From contig OY482847.1 of NCBI GenBank assembly GCA_960531495.1, forward strand, positions 10,529,442-10,593,441: a stretch of 64,000 nucleotides of DNA, read 5' to 3'. The notes under the pieces were generated by a model, which saw nothing but the letters and a program-made list of their open reading frames with translations, was not told the origin of the DNA and made no database searches. Within the stretch, counting starts at the first letter, position 1; each line of letters begins with the position of its first letter. Both the position numbers and the translations under genes were made by a program. This document shows, in pieces, positions 12,601 to 24,600 of the stretch. Source of the stretch: Zeus faber. Lineage: Eukaryota; Chordata; Actinopteri; Zeiformes; Zeidae.

Positions 12601-14367
12601 TCAGGCGACCGTGGTGTAGTTCCTTTATAACCCTAAAGTCGGTCTTTTTACTTCTGGCGATTGCATTTAAGCTTCGAAAATCATGAAAGTTAATTCGTTA
12701 GGATTGCCTTGCTGAACAAAAACAATTAAGTATCACACACTTTTGTTTGCCACAGAGCTTATTTCTTCTGCAACAATCCAAAATCCAGTGGAAAAATCCC
12801 ATTGGCTTTTTATCGGGGGAACCATGCGTCATCCCTGCAGCGCTCTATTACTCATTCTTCTTACACTGTTGAGACAGATCAAGGACAGAGCAATGTTTCA
12901 ATGTTTCAATGTTTCATTCTTCTTAATGTGACGCTCCCTATAATGTTATGCACAGAACAGTAAGCTCAAAACTTGGAATTTGAACACTGAAACGATGCAA
13001 AACGACACAGAACTCCAGCTCTTGAGGCCTCCCCCTCTCACTCCGCTGTACCGCACGGAAACCATGTGCAACCTCCAAACCAAACACTACCCCCGATGGC
13101 TATGAAAACCCAAAACAGGCTTCCGTGCTCAACTTTTGCCCCCTTTCTCTCCTTCCTGGGCCATGGCTCCTCTCAAGTTATTCTCTTTCCACCTTTATCA
13201 AACTTGCATCCACCGGAGCCAGGGTAGGAGTACAACAACACACCTTTCCATCAGAGCATGGATGTGCACACAGACACTACCTGTATTTACCCATTCCCTC
13301 CGGGATCTGAGTTCCACACAGCCACCAAGTACACCGCCTCGGGACGCCGCGTTCTTCGTTTTGACGGTCGTCCCTCCCACACATATTCAGGCACACTTAT
13401 GTGTTTCATGACTTATTTTCTTCTGTTAATAATTTCATAGCACAGATTTGCCTTGAAATACGATCACTCGGTCCCGTTCAGCATATGGAACAGTTTCAAA
13501 ATGTGTGCGTCACATTAATGTTTTATGGACACTCAAACAGGTTCGATGAGAAAAAGTTATGACTGTGAGACAAATACAGCCTAAATGTTAAATAAACAAC
13601 TGTCTAACCTTTTTGTTGTTGTCATAAATCATTCATTACTTATTCATCGGTCTGTATTTGCGTGTCCTTGTACAGGCGTGGCGTTCTGCACCTCCACGAG
13701 AGTAAAGGTATCGGAGACCTGGGTCTGCCGCGATGGGAGCTGACCCTCTGCCTGGTGGTGGTGGTCTTCATACTCTACTTCAGCCTGTGGAAGGGTGTGA
13801 AGTCGTCCGGGAAGGTATCATCCCCGGGGAAGCCGACACTTTTAGCCAAGAACACACAGCCCAATCAGACAAAACCCAACACACACTGACCCCACCCAAC
13901 GCAACGACACTAACAAAGAAGAAACCCAACACAACACACAACCTATTAATAGCGCACAACTGAAGATTGCAAAACATTACCAAGGACACGACAGGACACA
14001 AGCCAATCCAACACAACACAACACAACACATACCCTAACACCACCCAAAATGGCCGAAGGCAACACAACCCAATCTAACATTAAACAACAAAATTATGGT
14101 TCCCCAGTTGCCCTAGGCAATCAGATTTTGGCCTTTGTCGACTATTTGTCATATGCAAAAAAAAAACTATATAAGCGTGGTATAACTAAAGTGAGAATAT
14201 TGAACTATGGGTTATAATAACAAGTATAAAATGATTTTGCAGTCTTGGCCACCAACAGCGGATCCACTTCTATAAGTTAGTGTTGGGCCCTGACACATAA
14301 CCAACACCAGCCAAGACAACAAGTCTACATAAGACAACACCGTGTGATTGAACACAATATGAGACGG

Positions 14368-14444
<77 letters not shown>

Positions 14445-16428
14445 TAGGTGGTCTACATCACAGCGACGATGCCTTACATAGTCCTGTTTGTGCTGCTGAT
14501 CCGAGGCATCACTCTTCCAGGGGCCATAGATGGTATCAGGGCCTACCTTCACATCGACTTCAAGCAGCTCAACAACCCCAAGGTTTGTCAAAGTCATCAC
14601 TGTTTAGAGTCCAGTGCCGGGAACCCAGGAACCAGGAACCAGGAACCAGGAACCAGAAACCGACATTGGTTCATAGAACTCTAATTTGAACCTGAAATCG
14701 GTTCAAAACGCTGAAATATGCCCAGTATGAATGCTTGACACCCAAAGGCCACGTCAAACACACACACAAGACACATGGAATGTTCATTGTCTGATGGAAA
14801 AAAAACGAAACAAAAGACAACAAACCGGAGACCCAGGGGCATCCTCTTCAAATATTTATGGGAAGTTAGAGCCAGTTCCACTCTTTGAATTAAGCCGTCG
14901 CCTTGTGGTCTTGTGGCCGTAGGTGTGGATCGATGCTGCCACGCAGATCTTCTACTCGCTCGGGGCAGGTTTTGGCGTGCTCATTGCTTTTGCCAGCTAC
15001 AACAAATTTGACAACAACTGCTACAGGTAAGACTTGGCGCTGTTCAACATCGACCCGAGTAACCAAGGCTATGTTTGAGAACTAAGATAGGCGCATCGTG
15101 AATTACACCTGCCACTTTTGTTTTCTGTCTTTTTATTATTATTTTTTCCACCACACATCACGCTCTATATTTTCCTGTCTTTAACTGAATCATCTAGCAG
15201 GAAATGTCCTGTCACTCTGCCCGGCTGGCCCCTCTGGCCAGGTGTTAATTTGATTGATAAAGTGCAGGCCAGGCAGGGTTGTCAGCAAATAGCCGACGGC
15301 TTTGTGCTGTTGCCTGTTCTGTTGAAGTGCTGCCCCTCCACTAAGTAAGCAGGCATGAGGCTGTCAGCTCTCCTAATCTGTTTCCACATCATTGGTTTGT
15401 AGGGGAACTGTGGGAGGGATGCTGGGCTGGTAATGCAGAGGGAAAACCCGACTCCGATAGTCAATCACCTGCGCTCCAACGAACCAAACATGTCTGGATG
15501 TTTTTCTGAGCAGTACATCATTTCGCCTCTACTTTTGTCTTTGCTTATTTTCTCTTGTTCTACTTTTGAAATACGTTTTAACTGGGAAAAGCATCAATTT
15601 TTACGTTATTTTAGGATGGGGGAACTTGCGTGGATAATGACATACTTCGATGTACAATCAAAGACAGCAGCAGAGAACAGTCAACGCCGATCATTTTCTG
15701 TCCAAACTTTTCCGTGTTTCGCTTTTTTTTTTTTGTCCTTTTTCTACTTTTTGGAGCGTCATTCAACTCTTCTCATCTGTTATCTTGTCTGACATTTTCT
15801 TATTTTCTCTTATTTATTCTACATTCTGGCCTCGTCTCCCACATCTCTTCTGTTCATTCTGCCAGATCACAACGCTCGTGATGACCTCATAGATTAGGTG
15901 GTTCTCATATGAGAGACATGGTGACATTGACCCTTTTATCTCACCAACTTTCCTCTAAACCACTTTTAGATCACCACCTTTACATTTTTGGAAAGCTTCC
16001 AAGCCTATAGCCTACAGTATATAATCTGTGGAAGCGCATGTTTCTCATGACCCAGGCGAGATTCAATAATAAAATGTCAAATAAGGACCGCAATGACCAT
16101 TTAAAGGTTTATCGGGGGGAAAACCCGAAAAGTTGCCGTACCTCGCACCATGTGACGGCAGGGCTCAAATTGATCATGTTCATTTTGCTGGGCCGCCAGA
16201 GGTTAATGCTCAGAGAACAGCACTCTGTAAGTAAAGATCAAACTGGGAGGAGAGAACGCACACTCCTCATTAACTCGAAGGTCGCCCTCTTAAAAAGAAA
16301 CACACAGTGCTTTGGCAGAAAATCAACTCCTAGTAAACATGCAAGCCTTTTAAGTGTTAGAGATATCAACTATCACAAGACCCATATAAAAATACCCAAT
16401 TTAGGGAGTCTTCAAGAAATATATATAT

Positions 16429-16506
<78 letters not shown>

Positions 16507-18589
16507 TGCTTGTGTGATTCTAGCCATGGGCGTTGTTTTGCCTCTGGAGTGCTCATTCTTTCGAAATCCTTCCTCTAGAGACGCGCTCCTGACCAGTTCA
16601 GTGAACTGCATCACCAGCTTCTTCTCAGGATTCGCCATTTTCTCAGTGTTGGGATACATGGCTCACAAACACGGAGTTAAAATAGAAGACGTGGCCACCG
16701 AGGGTAAGCTTGAGAAACACAAACGTGCACACGACACACACAACATCTTTTCACCCTCACGCTCTCCCACTTGATGACTTTTTTTTTTTTTTCTTCCTTT
16801 TTTTATCTTATATTAGTGGATATAATACAACCGTCGATGAAAGTTGACATAAGTAGTTTGTACGTAGCAGTAGTGGTCCCGACTCCATTAACCTTTGCCA
16901 TAACTACTGCAGGGGTGGAAAAAAAAATCATAAAAGTAAGTGGCTGAATGTGTAAAAGACAATCCATATTATCCTTAAAATCATGAATTTGACTATTAAA
17001 TGTACATGTATGCATTGAGTTCATTGATCGGATACCTTGGGAGCAACCTCGGATTGAAGTGCCTGAGCACCTGTTTCTAAATTCAACCAGCTTCAAGTGC
17101 AAGATAGCTGTAAGGAATCAGAATAAAAGTTGTGTTATTATAAAACTTGTATTGGATTTTTCTTTTTTTTTTTAATATATAAACTATTGGATTAGATACA
17201 GTCACAATAATCTACATCTATTATTCGGTGTTAGCGCATTTAAGAGATCAATATCCCACAAATCCAGTCTGTGGACAGTGCGGAAATATCCAAAATGCTC
17301 AAAATGATTTAAAGTAGCCAATTAAAAGTCATTATTTGGTGGGAAAGTAATTGTATTATGTCATTTTGAGCCACAACAACCATTTTCGACGGACGGTGTT
17401 TAATATTTCTAGCGACACATTCAAGCAAAGATATACATGGGATGTCCACCCGAATGCTAGTGGTACATATGTAGTTCTCCGGGGGTTAGAACTTGGTCGT
17501 GCCAGGTTTGTCTGGCCCGGTACTTGGGCTGTCACAGCGATGATGATGAGGTCTGCACATGTGCACATAACATAATATATAAGCCGTGAAATGGATTTGA
17601 CAGGATTTGCGGGGAATCCGACCCGGGGCCAAGACTTCGGAATCATCATCTCACAAAAGTGTCATATTTACCAATGACTATCTAATTTTCTTATGTTGGT
17701 TATAGATGCTTTATTAGGTAAAAACCGCCAGATAAGGGCAGCAAGATGGCAGAGAGGTTACGGCCGGCCTGGTATCTGTCTGCCTGGGGTCTGTTTATCC
17801 CGGAGCCGCCGCGCAGGGCAGACCAGACAAATTGGAGACTCTAAAATGACATCCGCTGTCATCTGGGATTGATTCCAGTGACCCTGGTCGGGAGACACCG
17901 GTCCAGAAAATGGATGGTCTAAATAAATAGTGGATAACTCCTTTTAGTGCCTTAAACTGGTTCAAAAAAATAAAAAATAAATAAAAAAAGAGAGTTTGAA
18001 CACTGAGGCTGGATATTTAATCCAAAGCCTGTTACCTTCACAAATCCTCTCTTAAAGCATAATTCTTCAGTCATCTCATTTGAATAATTATTCAGCAGCT
18101 TTATAGTAAGCTTATCATCATCTGCTGAAACCAGGGATCATTCCATCGCTTTTTTGAATGGGGTTTGGCCTGCGTTATGAAGATTCTAGAAGCATGCCAG
18201 TATCATAACATTAAGGTGACAACCGTTTCAAGGCACCGTCCTCTCGACGTCTTATTGGAATTCTACGTTAGTGGAGTTATTTAAATAAGTCGAAAGGTTC
18301 TTACGTGAAAATAAGATTCTCGAACCAAATACTTAGGCATATTCAGTATAAATAAACAGTAGAGAGAGAGACAGAGAGAGAGAGACAGAGAGACAGAGAG
18401 AAACAAAGCCCTGCTGGGTAGTCAGGTCAAGTAGAGGGTCGAGGACATTTATTTTCCTCAGTCCAACATCCTGCCCAACAATTTAACTAATATATTCAAC
18501 ATCTGCCAACTGATGATGCTTGACGCACAGTATACGAAATGCATGCTTATGAAAGCATGAACTGTACTCCTGTGTGTGTGGGTGTGTGG

Positions 18590-18665
<76 letters not shown>

Positions 18666-21600
18666 GCGCGTAGGTCCAGGACTGGTCTTCATCATTTACC
18701 CTGAGGCCATTTCGACACTCCCTGGCTCTACATTTTGGGCGATCGTGTTCTTCATCATGCTGCTGACTCTCGGCATCGACAGCTCGGTGAGTGAAGAGAA
18801 CCGTCTGGCAGCAGAACAACGCGTCACTTAATAGAACGGAACGCTAACCGATCAATCAATGAAGCTTTATTGTTGGAAAATGAGTTGCGCAACCAGGTAA
18901 GAGACAGTAAAAAAAACCAGGAAAACCAATAATAACACAGAGAAATAAACTTTGAGACTATATAATACGGAGGTAAAAACACGTAAAAAAAAAACGCGCT
19001 GAGTGAGTGGGAACCAGTCTTGGTCGAAATGAATCAACAAAGACATAAAGAACAATGGGTTTGGGTTGCACTTTTGCACGGACTAAGAAGGGAATGGGAG
19101 GTCAGCCGCACGTGATTAAAAAAAAAAAAAAAAAAAAGTACTTTACCATCCACATCCACATCCACATCCACATCCACAGGACACCAAAAAAAATGCATAC
19201 AGCGTGCGTACAGTGCACCTGGATCCCCCACATGAATGATAACCAAGCAGCCCTTTCCCGGGTGTATTCCCTCTTTCCCCAAAGCCCTGGGAGCATAGAA
19301 ATAAATTAACATGTCAAAAAAGTCAAAAACCCCCTCTTTTCAGGCTAATTTAGTGTCTTTGTGTTGCGCGAGACCCGCCTGCAGATTCAGAGCGCGATCG
19401 GCTCTGAGAAACCCGGAGATTTGTGAACGGCGTGAGGGTCCGCCGCTGTTTAGGTCGGGAGCAGCAAATCTCCAACAGGTGTTTGAGACACTAAAACAAT
19501 GTGAAAACATACCACGACATGGCACCATCCTCCACTACTTCCACCCCCGATGGATGTCAGATGCATCGTACGTGCATTTCGACATATTTCGCTTTACAGG
19601 GCTTTTTGATCCCGGAATATATTTAAGAAAGGGTTCCTGTTTCCCAGGCTTATTTTACAGCAGCTGACATATGCATAACGCATTTCCAATGCAACATCAA
19701 CTGCCAGAAACACAGCCATGTCCAGCAGGTCAGGACGGGCTGTCCGCCTGAACAACCGCAACGTCCTGAGGTGCCTGCGCCAAGTCGACAAACTGATAAC
19801 AAAACCATCTATGTGACTTAAAGACACGGGTATCTCCCAGTGCTTCAAACCCAAACCCAAATCAAATTCATTCGACTACACAGGCGGGGCATGTTTGGTC
19901 GGAAGGAGAGCTCCTCTCGCAAGGATTCACAATCCCGCTCTGTTTCGGTGGATCTGCTCTGTTTTTCCAAATAAACAAGATACACATCTCGTTAATTCGG
20001 AAAAACAGAGCATAATTATTTTTTTTCCATGAAAACTGATCTCGTTAATTCAGAAAAAAAACAGGGCCGTTTTTTTTTTTCCCCCTCTCTAGTAAATGCA
20101 TTACGCTTCCGCACTACGGAGACATTTTATTTTATTTTATTTTATTTTTTTATATTTATCTCCTATTTTGCAATAAGAATAGATTTCCTCAAGTACACGT
20201 AAGATACCTTGAAAATCACTCCGTTGCGGTTGAGATTTGGGTGTAAACCAATGTGAAAAATGGTGATGTATTGTACAGGTCAAGTTCTAAAATGCTTAAT
20301 CCCAACAACGTAAGAATAAAAATAATATAGTAATATGAGATGAAACTAGGTAAAAAAAAAATATCACATTTTATAATATATACATTTATATAACAAAGAT
20401 ATTTACCAGAAAGTAAGTAAGATGAAAGAGAAAAAAGTTTGCGTAAAGTCAAGTTAAAAGTAAGCAGCTAAACTTAAGGAAGCGTAGGTGAACTCCGGTC
20501 ACGTCTGAGACGAGCTGCCGTTCCGTTCGGCCCACACCGGACGGCCCCGGCACCCGGGTAGAGAGCGGCGCATTCACAGTGGTACGCTTTTATCTCCTCC
20601 AGATGGGCGGCATGGAGGCGGTCATCACCGGCCTGACGGACGACTTCAAAATCCTCAAGAAGAACAGGAAGCTCTTCACCTTCATCACCGCCTTCGGAAC
20701 CTTCCTGGTCGCCTTGTTCTGCATCACCAACGTCAGTTGACCGCGGTTTAAGATCCGTCCCTGGCGGCGACACGCGAGTCTCGTGCTTCTTTCTTTTTTA
20801 TTTTTTTTTTTTGACGTGTTTGCGCTGCGGCGCGTACTCCTCGAGGACACAGCGGAATCCCTTTTTGAAATTTTGCGGCGGCCATCCTTAAAGTCAGCCC
20901 ATGGCATCATAGTATAATGACGGATGGCGGTTTAATTGAGGATGTACCGAGAAACTCAATGTTCGCCCATGCTTATCTGTGTAGACTCCATTCATTCTCA
21001 TGACATCAGCACCTGAGCTCACAGAGCGCTCCTTGTTCCGATGTGCAGCCAGGAAGGCATTGCCCTTCACGTGGCTTTTTTGGATTTTGATCTAATCAAT
21101 ACGGGGGCCCCGGGCCTCGCCTCCTGTGCGGCGGCTCCCGAGCACAAGGCCCGGACTGTGGCGCTCGTCATTCGGCGCGCGGAGGGAGGAGATTGATTAC
21201 GCAATAACTCAAAGCGGGCGGATTCCACTCATCACGGACGCGTGGAGTTTGGCGGCGGCGGCGGCGGCGGCGGCACAACAACAATGCGGCCACAATACGC
21301 TCTGTGAAGATGTCATCTGATTATCCCCGCTTTCCTTTTCTGCTCGAGCCTCGCTCTCTGACAATGTGCTTTCCTTTTCTCTCTTCTGCTCCCACCACCC
21401 TCTCTCTCTCTCTCCACTGCAGGGTGGGATCTACGTGCTCACCCTGCTAGACAGCTACGCAGCCGGCACCTCCATATTGTTCGGTGTGCTGATTGAAGCC
21501 ATTGGAGTTTCATGGTTTTATGGTGAGAAATGTCGCTCCAAAGCAACCTCCCCACGTAACTTTTTCTTTATAGAGTTTTCCGAATTCTAAATAGAAATGA

Positions 21601-24600
21601 ATACTTTTCAAGTTGTCTTCCAACTGCTTTGTTCCATCCTCGTTGCCAGTTAATAATTCGTACAAAACGTATCGATACTCGAAGTGGAAATGACAGGACG
21701 TTTATATCCCGGGGTCATATTTATGTCCCATTAGCAGCTTTGTATCCTGTTTTTTCTGAATTGAATTTGTAGGGATCTCCCTGGATTGGATAAGATCAGT
21801 GCCATGGTTGCTGTGCCAAATTTATAAGTATTTTCTTTCTTAAGGATATTGCAAATGAGGTTTTTCCAGACTCGCTTAAAAACTCAAGAAAATACGCCGC
21901 CGCTGGAACTGAGCCCGCTGAAATACCAAACAATATCATGTGATATTAATCTGTTAACCGTCTCGCTGCCAGGTGTGGACCGCTTCACCGACGACATCGA
22001 GCGCATGATGGGCTTCAGACCAGGTCTTTACTGGAGGCTGTGCTGGAAGTTTGTCAGCCCCGCCTTCCTGCTGGTGAGTGCGGCCGGGCATGATGTTTCG
22101 GATAATATATCTTACACACATTAAATGGAAGAGAATGATGCCATGTGGAAATAATAAATCATATACGCATCCAGTGCACTCAGGCACGGCGTTTTCATTG
22201 GGATCGTATAGAGCTGTGCACCACGTATACGTTTTGGTGGTCTTCGCTGTGGTATGGAAATAGTTGCCAAAGTGGACAGGCCATGATGATTAAAAAAAAG
22301 GAAACTGATGGGTTCACGACTGGTGCTGCCCCCATTGGGATGAGGAGTTTTAATTCTTCTTCCTCGTGCAAGCCCACTCCAGCTTGCTGGGATCGCAGTC
22401 CATCACTGTTCCAGGCGGTTATAGGCTCAGATTTAAAGGATGTTTTAGGCATTTTGTTTTAGGTTCAAGCACTGTGCATCTGCTTTTCTTTTAGTTGGGA
22501 ATAGGTTTTTACTAAGTGCAGGACGCTGTGCCGGCAGCTGGAGAAAGGCGAGCTTTCAGGAGAGTTTCACCCAACACTTTGGCATTTCAGCCCTGGCATT
22601 TTATGTGCACAAAGTCAGTTTGTGGCCTTTGATATTCAGTCAGAGAAAGGGAAGGGACGCTGACCTCCCCATGATACATGGCCTCTAATGACATTTTCTG
22701 ATGTTCTGCTCCCTTTCTCTTGAGGGACGGAGTGCATATAGTTTAGTGATGAATTAAACTCCCGGGGAGGTGAATCGGGTTAGGCCAAGTCCTCCCAAGA
22801 CTTTGAACTCAATGCAGCCCAATTAAATTTCATTAATAATATTTTACAGAAATTACAGTGGGGCCTTTCAGAGCCATGACGCATCTGCCATGACGGATAG
22901 TTTGGATGTTGACCCAGGCTTCACTCTGTTTGTGTCTTCCATCTCTCTCTCTCTCCCGCTCTCTCTCTCTCCTCTAGTTTGTGGTGATAGCCAGCATTGT
23001 GACCTCTACCGGCCTCACACTCGATGACTACGTGTTCCCTCAGTGGTCCAACGTCGTAGGCTGGCTGGTGGCCATGTCCTCCATGTCGCTTGTTCCCATC
23101 TATGCCATCTACAAGTTTTTCAGCATGCCGGGAACATTCAAAGAGGTGAGCGCCGTCGAAAAAATATGGATCACCCTCACAGGCCCTTCATCGTGAGGCT
23201 TTTGGTTGTTTTTTCGTTGGGGTTGTGAAAACTGAATCGCTAGCCCCATTACTGGAATGACTCAAGGCATTATCGAGTATGAACACCCCAGCCAGCAACG
23301 GAGGGTCCATCACATTTAGCTATCTTATCTGGAGAGCAGGGCTCCAGGGTGCGACCAGAAATCTATCAAGTGCGACTAAACATTTTCATTGGTCGTGCCG
23401 GTGCAATTTAGCAGATCTGGATAAAACAAACGCCAACTGAGTGTGCAGACATTTGCCTTTGAACTAATATTATGAACATAGCCTATTTTCTGTCGATTAT
23501 TTTTTCAGCGTATAGCGGGATTTTATGTGCGTTGTGCACATGTGCCGCGCATGTGTGTGTGCGAGACCGGGCCCTGTACTCCGCCCACCTTCCTTGTGCG
23601 CAAACATGGCCGACAGAGCAGCCCCGCCTCCCCGCAGCCTTTCAGCACCAAAATTGCAGTATATTTCAAACTGTACCGGTACTCTGTTTCGGCAAGTATC
23701 CAAAAGTGAGTACTCGTGGTATCGTGCATCCCTAGCAACGGCACAGGTGGTGTCATTGCTATGGATGCACTAAACCGTTTTCCAGTTCATTGGGGTGATC
23801 GCCGACACTTTGTAAAAAAAGACGTCTGTTTAAATTGCGGATCCGTGAGTCATTTCAGTTCATTTCTATTTATCAAGAGTTTGTCAAACACTTTAAACAT
23901 CAGCACTTTTTAGGCACATTTTTTTTAAACAATTTACATTACGGCGATTTCTCGTTTTAAATCAAGAAAAACATTTATCTGCACCTTTATTCCCGATTAC
24001 AATCAACGTGTAAAGGAATCCCCGATGTGTATGGGAACCGACAAAATGTGTCACGCTTAAAATGTAATATTTCGGCGCCCAAAAGAAAGGCGCGGTGAGA
24101 ATTCCTGGCTGCGCCTAAATGAAAAAAAATTAAGCGCCCCAGCCCCACCGCCGTGGAGAGTCGGTTCTGAAGCCCTGGAAAGTGTTACTGGCTGTGGCTG
24201 CGTCAGGGCACGTGTGAAGTGATGGCTTCCAAACATGAGGGCTTATCGTGCAGATCATCAAAGGGCTATTTGGATCAGTAAGTGGCCGACGAGCAGCGGC
24301 TTCACTCTGTGCTACCTTGTTGTTTCCCTCCGCCACGTTGGTATTTCCTCCAGCTTCCCCCCCAGGATTTGGGCAGAGCTCCTCTCAAACAGGGGTTACG
24401 CAAGGTGAAAAGAGAATTGGAAAATAGGCTCAACCAGCAGAGGCCTTGCCGTGCTTTTGGTCATGAGTTTGTTTACGCTTTTTAATGTGCCATCTGTTTA
24501 TTATCATAACGTTTTGGAATGGCTATTTATTTGTACCCTGCATTACTCCTCGATCTGTTTTGGCAGTGGTTCTCAACAGGGGTCCGTGGACCCCCACGGG

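Larger units (their letters stand above)
7041..13675. other. Large slc6a2 intron, 6.6 kb
   Basis: Contains a LINE/SINE-tail-like fragment at about 7200-7290, a GATGAT/GGAGC minisatellite at about 7909-8000, a long non-repetitive stretch at about 8080-8560 and antisense open frames at 9838-10308. (GT)n/(GC)n lies at about 11544-11580 and a poly-A/GAA-rich run at 11727-11770. No additional slc6a2 exon is needed or seen. Confidence 0.6.
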
